From contig NZ_JBNPMZ010000013.1 in assembly GCF_050314255.1 (NCBI RefSeq), positions 28,473 to 92,472 of the forward strand: DNA of 64,000 nucleotides, given 5' to 3'. Source of the stretch: Claveliimonas sp034178805. Lineage in GTDB: Bacteria > Bacillota > Clostridia > Lachnospirales > Lachnospiraceae. How positions within the stretch are numbered: the first letter of the stretch is position 1; the number at the start of each line of letters is the position of its first letter. Positions 37,214 through 46,016 of the stretch are shown here, piece after piece. The notes beneath the pieces are model-generated. The model worked only from the letters and a program-made list of their open reading frames with translations. It searched no databases and had not been told where the DNA came from. Position numbers and translations under genes: made by a program.

Positions 37214-38155
37214 ATGAATGGAAAAGTTATTGCGGTCTGTGTCAGTGAAAAAAAGGGAACACAGAAGCATGAGAAGGAGTCCGTTATTCTCCGGGAAAAC
37301 TGGGGAATTGAGGGAGATGCACATGCCGGGAACTGGCATCGTCAGGTCAGTATGCTTTCACTGGAAAAGATAGAAGACTTTCGTGCACGGGGGGCTGAAG
37401 TGGATTTTGGCGCATTTGGTGAAAATCTGATCGTAGAAGGATATGATCTCAGTAAACTGCCTGTTGGGACCAGGTTCGTGATTGGAGAAGTTGTTCTGGA
37501 GATGACACAGATTGGAAAAGAGTGTCACAGCCATTGTGCGATCCATCGCATGGTGGGAGATTGTATTATGCCGCGGGAGGGTGTATTTACGAAGGTAGTC
37601 AAAGGAGGAGAAATACGTCCGGGTGATGAGATCCATATGCTTCCTCCGGACAGGAACCGTCCGTTTACGGCTGCAGTTATCACATTGAGCGATAAAGGAT
37701 CTCGGGGAGAACGGGAGGATAAAAGCGGTCCGCTTCTCCGGGAAATGTTATTTGATGCCGGATATGATGTGGTTGAGACACTGCTTCTTCCGGATGACAG
37801 GACGTCCATAGAGAAAGAATTGATCAGGCTGGCTGATCAGCGTCAGATTCAGGTTATATTTACGACTGGCGGAACGGGATTTTCAGAAAGAGATGTCACG
37901 CCGGAAGCGACCATAGCTGTCTGCGACCGAATGGCGATGGGAATCGCAGATGCAATCAGGGTCTACTCCCTGTCAATTACAGACCGCGCCATGTTAAGCC
38001 GTGCGGTATCCGGAATCCGAAAGAAAACGCTGATCGTTAATCTGCCGGGAAGTCCGAAGGCTGTGAAAGAAAGTCTGGAATATGTGCTGCCGTCACTGAG
38101 ACATGGATTGGGGATTCTTCGCGGAACAGACGGAGAGTGTGGGAGCGAATCTTGA
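37214..38155 (+). CDS. MOSC domain fused to molybdopterin adenylyltransferase (MogA/MoaB)
   Basis: 313 residues. Residues 1 to about 145 are a MOSC domain (Cys/His-rich GKECHSHCAIHR block). From about 152 a MogA/MoaB domain follows with the VITLSDKGSRGEREDKSG start and a TTGGTGFSERDVTPEAT block, the MPT-binding motif. MogA adenylylates molybdopterin before MoeA loads Mo. MOSC domains bind sulfurated Mo cofactor. The fusion couples two cofactor steps and is known in Clostridia. It is last of the mob/moe/moa operon. Confidence 0.88.
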   Translation: MNGKVIAVCVSEKKGTQKHEKESVILRENWGIEGDAHAGNWHRQVSMLSLEKIEDFRARGAEVDFGAFGENLIVEGYDLSKLPVGTRFVIGEVVLEMTQIGKECHSHCAIHRMVGDCIMPREGVFTKVVKGGEIRPGDEIHMLPPDRNRPFTAAVITLSDKGSRGEREDKSGPLLREMLFDAGYDVVETLLLPDDRTSIEKELIRLADQRQIQVIFTTGGTGFSERDVTPEATIAVCDRMAMGIADAIRVYSLSITDRAMLSRAVSGIRKKTLIVNLPGSPKAVKESLEYVLPSLRHGLGILRGTDGECGSES

Positions 38156-38193
38156 ATTTTACAGAAAAAGAAAAATAAGGAAAGCTCCAAGGG

Positions 38194-38222
38194 TTGTAAA
38201 TTAGATGCAAATGGGTTATAAT
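38194..38222 (+). promoter_or_regulatory. Promoter of the 6S-like RNA
   Basis: TTGTAA at 38194-38199, a 17-bp spacer and TATAAT at 38217-38222. The predicted transcript starts near 38229. Confidence 0.7.
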
Positions 38223-38228
38223 AGCCTC

Positions 38229-38427
38229 AGATGAAAAACCTGGGGTGTGCGATACCTTCTGTAATTTTGAACCTACAATACTTTAAACGGGACTCTTATA
38301 TCTCCGTAATATGTCAGGCCTCCGAATTTGCAGTGGAAGACAGAAAAGCGGATGCGGACACCCACCTAGCTGTGGCTAGGAGTCAAAATACAGGAGCCGG
38401 CATTTCCGGGACTTACAAAAGATGAGG
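38229..38427 (+). ncRNA. ssrS: Structured small RNA, most likely 6S RNA
   Basis: A non-coding stretch of about 200 nt lies between a strong promoter and a strong terminator. The 5' GGGTGT can pair with ACACCC near 38360, which brackets the middle. The segment CACCTAGCTGTGGCTAGG forms a hairpin right after it and resembles the 3' central-bubble hairpin of known 6S RNAs. Several further hairpins are visible (TGTA/TACA and CCGG/CCGG). 6S RNA binds sigma-70 type RNA polymerase in stationary phase. The identification rests on recalled family sequence, and the fold is not a clean rod, so it needs a covariance-model check. Confidence 0.65.
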
Positions 38428-38455
38428 GGCAGTCGCTTAAGCGGCTGCCTTTTTT
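38428..38455 (+). terminator. Rho-independent terminator of the small RNA
   Basis: A 9-bp stem (38428-38436 with 38441-38449, one G-U), a TTAA loop and six T. Confidence 0.85.
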
Positions 38456-38541
38456 CTTTATCATACGTATATGAAAATCGAAGGTTCTGTTTATGAATTT
38501 ATTTCATACATTTTACAGAAGAAGGGACAAGAGAGGCCTGC

Positions 38542-39861
38542 ATGAGAAAGAGAAGAAGAAAACTGCGTTTAATGATGCTGCTTTTGGTAATACTTTTCCT
38601 GATAGGAGGAATGCTGAAGATTCTGAGAACAGGAAAGGGCGGCAGTCTTTTAAAACAGCAGACGGAAAGTCCGCTTAATATGGAAAATGGAAATTCTGAG
38701 GTGGATCGGGATTGGCAAAATGCCAGGATTCGTGTGATTTTACTTTCTACCGGGTATCAGGATATGGTGCATCCGGAGGTGCATCTGGCATCAGATGCAG
38801 GAATGCGGATCTGCTATGGAGAAGCTGTGGAAGAATGGAAGGCTTCGGAACCATTTGTTATCCGTCCGGACGATGTGAGATTCAGCAGTGGAATAGTCCG
38901 GGTAGAGTCGCTGACAGAAGGCAGTGAGATTCAGGTGGGGAATATTGAGCGTGGATACGGAACGCCATCTTATGCGGGAATACTGGAGCTTCGGGCAACG
39001 GCAGAAGGAATTGTTCTCATCAATGAGCTTCCGGTGGAGGAGTATCTGTGTAAGGTAGTACCCAGTGAGATGCCTGCTTCCTATGAATTGGAGGCATTGA
39101 AAGCTCAGGCGGTCTGTGCCAGAAGCTATGCATATCGTCAGATGGAGAAGTATGGATATCCGGAGTATGAAGCCCATGTTAATGACAGTACGGATTATCA
39201 GGTTTATAATAACAGTCCTGCTCAGGAGAAGAGCTCTCAGGCAGTGTGGGAAACCTGCGGACGGGCGGTGTGGTATGGAGGAAGTATTGCCGTTACATAT
39301 TATTACTCGACTTCCTGTGGAAGGACGACAGACTTGAGTGCCTGGGGAAGTGAAGTGAATGAGAGTAATGCCTATCTGCAAAGTGTCGAAGTGTCAAATG
39401 GAGAGGCAGATTATGAAAAAGATCTCCCGTGGTACCGGTGGTCGGCCAGGATTCCGGCGGAGACATTGTCAAATCTGGTGGGACTGAATACGGGAGTGGA
39501 TGTGGGAAAACTTCAAAGTGTGGAGGTGACCAGACGTGGAGCGGGAGATATTGTCCTGCAGATCGTGGCTTCCGGGGATAAGGGAAGTGTAACGGTAGAT
39601 ACGGAGAATAAGATTCGTGCCGCGCTCGGCGGAACGGGCTATTCTATTACGAAAAATGATGGGTCAACAGTAGAGAGCACCCGTCTGCTTCCCAGTGCAT
39701 TTTTTACGATTGAGAGGCAGGGGGAAGAGTTTATTATCACCGGCGGAGGATTTGGTCATGGAATAGGTATGAGCCAGAACGGGGCGAATGAGATGGCGAA
39801 ACAGGGAAAGAATTACAGGGAAATATTATCTCTTTTTTATAGCGAAATAGAAATAAAATAA
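38542..39861 (+). CDS. SpoIID/LytB domain protein, membrane-anchored
   Basis: 439 residues with an N-terminal signal anchor (about residues 8-26). The SpoIID domain includes VVPSEMPASYELEALKAQAV, with catalytic-type Glu176 of the lytic transglycosylase, and ends in the GFGHGIGMSQNGANEMA block. It cuts denuded or regular peptidoglycan outside the membrane. SpoIID proper acts in engulfment during sporulation, while related LytB-type proteins act in cell-wall turnover; this one lies in no sporulation operon. GAGAGG precedes ATG. Confidence 0.88.
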   Translation: MRKRRRKLRLMMLLLVILFLIGGMLKILRTGKGGSLLKQQTESPLNMENGNSEVDRDWQNARIRVILLSTGYQDMVHPEVHLASDAGMRICYGEAVEEWKASEPFVIRPDDVRFSSGIVRVESLTEGSEIQVGNIERGYGTPSYAGILELRATAEGIVLINELPVEEYLCKVVPSEMPASYELEALKAQAVCARSYAYRQMEKYGYPEYEAHVNDSTDYQVYNNSPAQEKSSQAVWETCGRAVWYGGSIAVTYYYSTSCGRTTDLSAWGSEVNESNAYLQSVEVSNGEADYEKDLPWYRWSARIPAETLSNLVGLNTGVDVGKLQSVEVTRRGAGDIVLQIVASGDKGSVTVDTENKIRAALGGTGYSITKNDGSTVESTRLLPSAFFTIERQGEEFIITGGGFGHGIGMSQNGANEMAKQGKNYREILSLFYSEIEIK

Positions 39862-39912
39862 TAAATAAAAAAATAAAATAATGACATAAAGCGGATGATC
39901 TGTGAATTTTCA

Positions 39913-39941
39913 TGGACAAACCATATAAAATCAGGTAAAAT
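39913..39941 (+). promoter_or_regulatory. Promoter of the BrkB-like gene
   Basis: TGGACA at 39913-39918, a 17-bp spacer and TAAAAT at 39936-39941. Confidence 0.5.
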
Positions 39942-39965
39942 GTATGGAACATATGGGAGAATGCT

Positions 39966-40799
39966 ATGAAAAAAGTAAAGAATTATTATGAAAATATAAT
40001 GAAATATACAGATGACATTGCAGCGGATCATGTAGGGGCATATGCTGCCCAGACTTCCTATTTTTTTATGTTGTGTATGATTCCGATTATTCTGCTTCTG
40101 CTGACACTGGTACAGTATACGCCGGTGACCAAGGCTGATGTTATGACAGCTGTGATTCAGGTGTTTCCGACTTCCGTGGATTCGTTGATCACGTCGATTG
40201 TAAATCAGGTGTATAATCAGTCTACCGGTGTGATTCCAATCACAATTATCGTGGCACTGTGGTCGGCGGGAAAGGGTGTTCTTGCTATTACTACTGGACT
40301 TAACTGCGTGTATAAATGCCGTGAGACACGTAATTATATTTTCCTTAGAATACGCGCAACGATATATACGCTGATGTTCCTGGTGGTAATCCTGCTTCTT
40401 CTGATACTGGCGGTATTTGGTAATTCTCTGAATATATTTATTGCAGAACATGTGCCGATTATGAAGAGGTTTGCGGATAAGTTGATAGAGGTTCGTATCA
40501 TTATCACGCCTGTTGTGCTGATCGTGTTCTCACTTTTGTCGTATAAATTTCTTCCAAACCGGAGAGATAAATTGTTGAGACAGCTTCCCGGAGCAGTGTT
40601 TACCGCAATCGGATGGATGGTAGTTTCCTGGATATTTTCTGTATACGTGGATATTTTTAAGGGATTTTCCAGTATGTATGGAAGTCTGACAACGATCGTG
40701 CTGATCATGCTGTGGATGTATTTCTGTATGTACAGCCTGCTTTTGGGCGGGGAATTGAATATGTGGGTGAAAGACCTGTTTTTTTCCGACAGAGCTTGA
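39966..40799 (+). CDS. YihY/BrkB family membrane protein
   Basis: 277 residues with six predicted membrane helices and the family blocks HVGAYAAQTSYFFML, ALWSAGKGVLAI and a late YGSLTTIVLIMLWMYF. YihY/BrkB proteins are conserved inner-membrane proteins of unclear role, once mislabelled as ribonuclease BN. GGGAG precedes ATG. The stop overlaps the -35 of the following phe T-box promoter. Confidence 0.88.
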   Translation: MKKVKNYYENIMKYTDDIAADHVGAYAAQTSYFFMLCMIPIILLLLTLVQYTPVTKADVMTAVIQVFPTSVDSLITSIVNQVYNQSTGVIPITIIVALWSAGKGVLAITTGLNCVYKCRETRNYIFLRIRATIYTLMFLVVILLLLILAVFGNSLNIFIAEHVPIMKRFADKLIEVRIIITPVVLIVFSLLSYKFLPNRRDKLLRQLPGAVFTAIGWMVVSWIFSVYVDIFKGFSSMYGSLTTIVLIMLWMYFCMYSLLLGGELNMWVKDLFFSDRA

Positions 40800-40823
40800 C
40801 AAGCCGGATTCATGTGTTACAAT
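40796..40823 (+). promoter_or_regulatory. pheST T-box promoter
   Basis: TTGACA at 40796-40801, a 16-bp spacer and TACAAT at 40818-40823; the -35 overlaps the upstream stop codon. Confidence 0.65.
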
Positions 40824-40829
40824 GATATG

Positions 40830-41114
40830 GAATATTTAGAAATGATAAAAGCGACGACCGCGTTCAGTAGCGACCCATTTTCCCACAGAGAGAGGAAATC
40901 ATCGGCTGTAAGTTTCCCCGGGTTCAGATGGCAAGTGAATTTCCCGCGCGAGCTGCATCTTTGAAGAGAAGCGTGATTAATTATAATTTTATGCTAAGTA
41001 GAGGATGCCGTGTGTGCACGTTACGCAAGATAATGAGTGCCTGGACAAGATGTGCCGGGAATCAGGGTGGTACCGCGAGTAATTTCCTCGTCCCTTTTGG
41101 GATGAGGTTTTTTT
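40830..41114 (+). promoter_or_regulatory. T-box leader (tRNA-Phe) upstream of pheS
   Basis: The T-box sequence AGGGTGGTACCGCG is at 41064-41077. A terminator with a 9-bp stem (41086-41094 with 41099-41107) and a T run follows at 41108-41114. Stem I lies about 40850-40970, where a GAATTTCCC segment near 40940 contains the specifier UUC for Phe. Uncharged tRNA-Phe would pair with the specifier and T-box and stop termination, so pheST is induced by phenylalanine starvation. Confidence 0.92.
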
Positions 41115-41137
41115 AATTTAAAAAAAGGAGAAAAATG

Positions 41138-42157
41138 ATGAAAGAAAAACTGCAAAACATCAAAGATGAAGCACTCAGAGCAATTGAAGCAGCTGATGTG
41201 CCGGAAAAGTTAAATGATGTACGTGTAAAATTCCTTGGTAAAAAGGGAGAACTTACAGCTGTATTAAAGGGAATGAAGGATGTTGCACCGGAAGAGCGTC
41301 CGAAGGTTGGGCAGATGGTAAATGAAACCCGTGCTGCCATTGAGGAAATCCTGGAAGAAAGCAAAAAGAAAATGGAACGTGCTCTTCGCGAGGAGAAAAT
41401 GAAGCGCGAAGTAATCGACGTTACACTTCCGGCAAAGAAAAATATGGTAGGTCACCGTCATCCGAATACCATTGCTCTGGAAGAGGTGGAACGTATTTTC
41501 GTTGGTATGGGCTATGAGGTTGTGGAAGGACCGGAAGTAGAATATGACCTGTACAATTTTGAAAAACTGAACATTCCTGCAGACCATCCGGCAAAAGATG
41601 AGCAGGATACTTTCTATATAAATAAAGATATCGTACTGCGTACCCAGACATCACCGGTACAGGCGCGTGTGATGGAGCAGGGCAAGCTGCCGATCCGAAT
41701 GATCGCACCGGGAAGAGTATTCCGTTCTGACGAAGTAGATGCAACTCATTCTCCATCCTTCCACCAGATCGAGGGACTTGTAATTGATAAAAATATTTCC
41801 TTTGCAGACTTGAAGGGAACCTTGGAAGTATTTGCAAAAGAGCTGTTCGGACCGGATACAAAGACAAAATTCCGTCCGCATCACTTCCCATTTACAGAGC
41901 CAAGCGCTGAGGTGGATGTATCCTGCTTCAAGTGCGGAGGCAAGGGATGCCGTTTCTGTAAAGGTTCAGGATGGATCGAGATTCTTGGATGTGGTATGGT
42001 TCATCCACATGTATTGGAAATGTGCGGCATCGATCCTGAAGAGTATACAGGATTCGCATTCGGTGTGGGACTTGAGCGTATTGCACTTCTGAAATATGAG
42101 ATTGACGATATGAGACTGCTTTACGAGAACGATATTCGTTTCCTGAAACAGTTCTAG
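41138..42157 (+). CDS. pheS: Phenylalanyl-tRNA synthetase alpha subunit
   Basis: 339 residues from ATG 41138 (GGAG 7 bases upstream); ATG 41135 is only 4 bases from the site. Class II synthetase motifs are present: HPNTIALEEVERIFVGMGYEVVEGPEVE contains the motif 1 region, FRSDEVDATHSPSFHQIEG is motif 2, and GFAFGVGLERIA is motif 3. It forms an alpha2-beta2 enzyme with PheT. An unusual Cys pair region (CFKCGGKGCRFCKGSG) resembles a zinc ribbon and is known in some PheS lineages. Confidence 0.95.
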   Translation: MKEKLQNIKDEALRAIEAADVPEKLNDVRVKFLGKKGELTAVLKGMKDVAPEERPKVGQMVNETRAAIEEILEESKKKMERALREEKMKREVIDVTLPAKKNMVGHRHPNTIALEEVERIFVGMGYEVVEGPEVEYDLYNFEKLNIPADHPAKDEQDTFYINKDIVLRTQTSPVQARVMEQGKLPIRMIAPGRVFRSDEVDATHSPSFHQIEGLVIDKNISFADLKGTLEVFAKELFGPDTKTKFRPHHFPFTEPSAEVDVSCFKCGGKGCRFCKGSGWIEILGCGMVHPHVLEMCGIDPEEYTGFAFGVGLERIALLKYEIDDMRLLYENDIRFLKQF

Positions 42158-42232
42158 GTACACCACAAAATGCAAAAAGGTACACCACAAAATGCAGTTT
42201 AGGACGTAGCAAAATGCGTTTTGCTACGTCCT
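42157..42232 (+). repeat. Three 22-nt units ending in a hairpin, between pheS and pheT
   Basis: Units at 42157-42178, 42179-42200 and 42201-42222 share a CAAAATGC core. The first two are identical over 18 bases. The third forms a perfect 14-bp hairpin with the following bases (42201-42214 with 42219-42232) around a TGCG loop of the UNCG type. There is no T tract, so it is not a normal terminator. It ends 2 bases before the pheT ribosome binding site. Confidence 0.85.
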
Positions 42233-42247
42233 CGAAAGGAGATTAAA

Positions 42248-44668
42248 ATGAATACATCATTATCATGGATAAAAGCATATGTTCCTGATCTTGACGTTAC
42301 AGCTCAGGAATACACAGATGCAATGACACTTTCCGGTACCAAGGTAGAGGGATATGAGGTGCTGGATGCAGACCTGGACAAGATTGTCATCGGACAGATT
42401 GAAAAGATTGAGAAACACCCGGATGCAGATAAGCTGATTATCTGCCAGGTTAATATTGGAACCGAGACGGTTCAGATCGTTACAGGTGCTCCGAATGTGA
42501 AAGAACGAGATAAAGTTCCGGTTGTTCTGGATGGAGGACGTGTAGCAGGTGGACATGAGCCGGGCAGTCGTGTGGCAGGCGGAATTAAGATTAAGAAAGG
42601 TAAGCTTCGCGGTGTGGAAAGCTGCGGTATGATGTGCTCTATCGAGGAGCTGGGCTCTAACAGAGATATGTACCCGGAAGCGCCGGAAGAGGGAATTTAC
42701 ATTTTCCCGGAGACGGCTGTCGTGGGTGAAAGCGCAGTGAAGGCACTGGGGCTGGACGATGTGGTATTCGAATATGAAGTTACGTCCAATCGTGTGGACT
42801 GCTATAGCGTAGTAGGAATTGCAAGAGAGGCAGCAGCAACCTTCCGAAAGGAATTCTATCCTCCGGTTGTAACACCGACAGGTAATGACGAGGATGTCAA
42901 TGATTATATTAAGGTAACCGTTAAGGATGCGGATCTGTGTCCGAGATACTGTGCAAGAGTAGTGAAAAATATCAAGATCGGACCTTCTCCGGAGTGGATG
43001 CAGAGAAGACTGGCATCTGTGGGAATCCGTCCGATTAACAACCTGGTAGACATCACCAACTATGTAATGGAAGAGTACGGACAGCCGATGCATGCGTATG
43101 ATCTGGCTACTATTGAAGGAAATGAAATCGTTGTGCGCACTGCTGCAAAGGGTGAGAAGTTTACGACTCTGGATGGTCAGGAGCGTGAGATGGATGAGAC
43201 GGTCCTGATGATCTGTGATGGAAAGAAGTCCATCGGTATTGCGGGAATCATGGGTGGAGAGAATTCTATGATTACAGACGATGTGCAGACGATGCTGTTT
43301 GAGGCTGCATGTTTTGATGGAACGAATATCCGTAAATCCAGCAAGAAGGTTGGTCTTCGTACAGATGCTTCCGGTAAATTTGAAAAAGGTCTGGATCCGA
43401 ATAATGCACAGGCTGCAATTGACCGTGCATGCCAGCTCGTAGAAGAGATGGGTGCAGGTGAAGTAGTCGGCGGTATGGTTGATGTCTATGGAAAGAAAAA
43501 AGAGCCTGTAAGAGTACCATTTGATGCAGATGCGATTAATGCACTCCTGGGAACCAATGTTTCTAAAGAGGATATGATTGGATACTTTAAGAAAATTGAT
43601 CTTGAATATGATGAGGAAACAAATGAGGTGATTGCACCGACCTTCCGTCATGACCTGTTCCGTCTGGCTGACCTGGCAGAGGAAGTGGCAAGATTCTACG
43701 GATATGACAATATTCCTACTACTTTGCCGAAGGGAGAGGCTACGACAGGAAAACTGTCTTACAAGCTTCGCATTGAGGAAGTGGCAAGGGATATTGCAGA
43801 ATTCTGCGGATTTAGTCAGGGAATGACCTATTCTTTTGAAAGTCCGAAGGTATTTGATAAATTGAAGATTGCAGAGGATTCCCCACTTCGTCAGGCAGTG
43901 GAAATTATGAATCCGCTGGGAGAAGACTACAGCATTATGAGAACTACATCTCTGAATGGTATGCTGACGTCTCTTGCAACCAACTACAACAGAAGAAATA
44001 AAAATGTGAAGCTTTATGAGCTTGGAAATATTTATATTCCGAAGGCTCTGCCGCTTACCGAGCTTCCGGAGGAGCGCATGCAGTTTACACTGGGAATGTA
44101 TGGAGACGGAGATTTCTTCAGCATGAAAGGTGTGGTAGAAGAATTCTTCGATAAGATCGGTCTGCACAAGAAAGAGACTTATGATCCGAATGCAGGCAAA
44201 CCGTATCTCCATCCGGGACGTCAGGCAAACATTATTTATGATGGTGTCGTAGTGGGATATCTTGGAGAGGTTCATCCGGACGTGGCAGATACCTATGGTA
44301 TCGGTGAGAAAGCCTATATTGCAGTTCTGGATATGCCGGAAATTGTTGAGAGAGCAACATTTGAAAGAAAATACGAAGGAATTGCCAAGTTCCCGGCTGT
44401 AACCCGTGATATCAGTATGGTTGTGCCGAAGGAAATTATGGTTGGTCAGATCGAGGAAGTGATTGAGAAAAAAGGCGGCGCTTATCTGGAAAGCTATGCA
44501 CTCTTTGATTTGTATGAGGGTGCACAGATTAAATCCGGATTCAAGTCAGTTGCTTATTCTATTGTATTCCGTGCAAAGGATAAGACTCTTGCAGAAGCAG
44601 ATATTACTCAGGCAATGGATAAGATCCTGAAAGCACTGGAAGAGATGGGAATCGAACTTCGTAAATAA
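42248..44668 (+). CDS. pheT: Phenylalanyl-tRNA synthetase beta subunit
   Basis: 806 residues from ATG 42248, with AAGGAG upstream; the in-frame TTG 42221 lies in the hairpin. Domains in order: the N-terminal EMAP-like tRNA-binding fold (IGQIEKIEKHPDADKL), the B3/B4 editing region, the B5 domain and the C-terminal anticodon-binding FDX-ACB domain. With PheS it charges tRNA-Phe; the B3/B4 domain edits mischarged Tyr. A separate hairpin upstream may set the PheS to PheT ratio. Confidence 0.95.
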   Translation: MNTSLSWIKAYVPDLDVTAQEYTDAMTLSGTKVEGYEVLDADLDKIVIGQIEKIEKHPDADKLIICQVNIGTETVQIVTGAPNVKERDKVPVVLDGGRVAGGHEPGSRVAGGIKIKKGKLRGVESCGMMCSIEELGSNRDMYPEAPEEGIYIFPETAVVGESAVKALGLDDVVFEYEVTSNRVDCYSVVGIAREAAATFRKEFYPPVVTPTGNDEDVNDYIKVTVKDADLCPRYCARVVKNIKIGPSPEWMQRRLASVGIRPINNLVDITNYVMEEYGQPMHAYDLATIEGNEIVVRTAAKGEKFTTLDGQEREMDETVLMICDGKKSIGIAGIMGGENSMITDDVQTMLFEAACFDGTNIRKSSKKVGLRTDASGKFEKGLDPNNAQAAIDRACQLVEEMGAGEVVGGMVDVYGKKKEPVRVPFDADAINALLGTNVSKEDMIGYFKKIDLEYDEETNEVIAPTFRHDLFRLADLAEEVARFYGYDNIPTTLPKGEATTGKLSYKLRIEEVARDIAEFCGFSQGMTYSFESPKVFDKLKIAEDSPLRQAVEIMNPLGEDYSIMRTTSLNGMLTSLATNYNRRNKNVKLYELGNIYIPKALPLTELPEERMQFTLGMYGDGDFFSMKGVVEEFFDKIGLHKKETYDPNAGKPYLHPGRQANIIYDGVVVGYLGEVHPDVADTYGIGEKAYIAVLDMPEIVERATFERKYEGIAKFPAVTRDISMVVPKEIMVGQIEEVIEKKGGAYLESYALFDLYEGAQIKSGFKSVAYSIVFRAKDKTLAEADITQAMDKILKALEEMGIELRK

Positions 44669-44681
44669 AGGATGATTGGAA

Positions 44682-45707
44682 ATGAAACGACAGGATTTTA
44701 GTTTTGATTTGCCGGAGGAGCTGATTGCTCAGGATCCTCTTGAGGACCGCTCCGGTTCCAGGCTGCTGGTTCTGGACAAGGACACCGGAGAAGTGTCTCA
44801 TCACATTTTCAGGGAAATTATAGAATATCTGCAGCCGGGAGATTGTCTGGTCTTAAATGACACGAAGGTTATTCCGGCGCGTCTGATCGGCTCGAAGGTC
44901 GGAACCGATGCGAAAATAGAGATTCTGCTGTTAAAACGCATGGAAAATGATGTGTGGGAAACTCTGGTTAAGCCCGGGAAAAAGGCGAAGGTTGGAGCAA
45001 AGATCAGTTTTGGTGAGGGACTTTTAACAGGTGAGGTGGTTGGAATCGTAGAAGAGGGTAACCGTCTTGTGAAATTCACCTATGATGGAATTTTCGAAGA
45101 GATTCTGGATCAGCTTGGACAGATGCCTCTGCCGCCTTATATTACGCATCAGCTTGAGGATAAAAACCGTTATCAGACCGTATATGCAAAACACAGTGGA
45201 TCTGCAGCGGCACCGACTGCCGGACTGCATTTTACACCGGAGCTTCTGAAGGAAATCGAAAATAAAGGAGTAGACGTTGCAAAAGTGACACTCCATGTAG
45301 GACTTGGAACCTTCCGTCCGGTGAAGGTGGATAATATTCTGGAGCATCATATGCATTCGGAATTCTACCGCATTGAACAGTCGGAGGCAGATAAGATTAA
45401 CAGGGCAAAGGAAAATGGTCATCGGGTCATCTGCGTGGGAACTACCAGCTGTCGTACCATTGAGTCTGCAGCAGATGAGAACGGACGGTTAAGGGAGTGC
45501 AGTGGATGGACGGAGATATTCATTTATCCGGGATATCAGTTTAAGGTACTGGACTGCCTGATTACGAATTTCCATTTGCCGGAATCAACACTGATCATGC
45601 TGGTTTCTGCACTGGCGGGAAGAGAGCATGTGCTGGCGGCATATGAAGAAGCGGTGAAGGAAAGATACCGTTTCTTCAGCTTTGGCGATGCGATGTTTAT
45701 TCGATAG
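44682..45707 (+). CDS. queA: S-adenosylmethionine:tRNA ribosyltransferase-isomerase QueA
   Basis: 341 residues from ATG 44682; AAAGGATG is about 8 bases upstream. Conserved blocks are FSFDLPEELIAQDP, LVLNDTKVIPARL and DCLITNFHLPEST. It makes epoxyqueuosine from preQ1 in tRNA wobble position 34. tgt and other queuosine genes are outside the window. It follows pheT by 13 bases and may be co-transcribed. Confidence 0.94.
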   Translation: MKRQDFSFDLPEELIAQDPLEDRSGSRLLVLDKDTGEVSHHIFREIIEYLQPGDCLVLNDTKVIPARLIGSKVGTDAKIEILLLKRMENDVWETLVKPGKKAKVGAKISFGEGLLTGEVVGIVEEGNRLVKFTYDGIFEEILDQLGQMPLPPYITHQLEDKNRYQTVYAKHSGSAAAPTAGLHFTPELLKEIENKGVDVAKVTLHVGLGTFRPVKVDNILEHHMHSEFYRIEQSEADKINRAKENGHRVICVGTTSCRTIESAADENGRLRECSGWTEIFIYPGYQFKVLDCLITNFHLPESTLIMLVSALAGREHVLAAYEEAVKERYRFFSFGDAMFIR

Positions 45708-45721
45708 AAAGAAGGAATATT

Positions 45722-45955
45722 ATGCGCCTGGAGAGTTTTAAGATGGAACGCCAGGGTCTGGTGGAGGAAGGACAGGAAGTCGTAATCAGTGAACGAAGTC
45801 CGAGCACCGGAAGATATACTTATCTGGTGGAGCCATCGGTTGCTATGTCCGGCATCTACAGAACTACAGAGAGAATCAAAGCCAGAAAAGGAATTATCAG
45901 AGAAATTAAAGAGACAGAAAAAGGATTTTATCTGATCGTGGAGCTGGAAGAATAG
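45722..45955 (+). CDS. Short conserved-looking protein of unknown function
   Basis: 77 residues, basic and Glu-rich, starting MRLESFKMERQGLVEEGQ and ending in VELEE. No Cys, membrane segment or known motif. AAGAAGGAATATT gives a usable site, and it lies 14 bases after queA in the same direction, which supports it being real. I do not recognise the family. A terminator follows. Confidence 0.65.
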   Translation: MRLESFKMERQGLVEEGQEVVISERSPSTGRYTYLVEPSVAMSGIYRTTERIKARKGIIREIKETEKGFYLIVELEE

Positions 45956-45971
45956 ATAAATAGAATACGTA

Positions 45972-46016
45972 AATACCCCTGTTGCTGAGAAGAAACCCGG
46001 CAGCAGGGGTATTTTT
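45972..46016 (+). terminator. Rho-independent terminator
   Basis: A 14-bp stem with one G-U (45972-45985 with 46000-46013) is followed by T's. It ends the pheST-queA unit. Confidence 0.85.

Noticed and set aside
42263..44275. A 670-residue open frame on the minus strand opposite pheT
   Set aside because: It is a shadow of a highly expressed gene. It has no RBS, unlikely composition and no domain.
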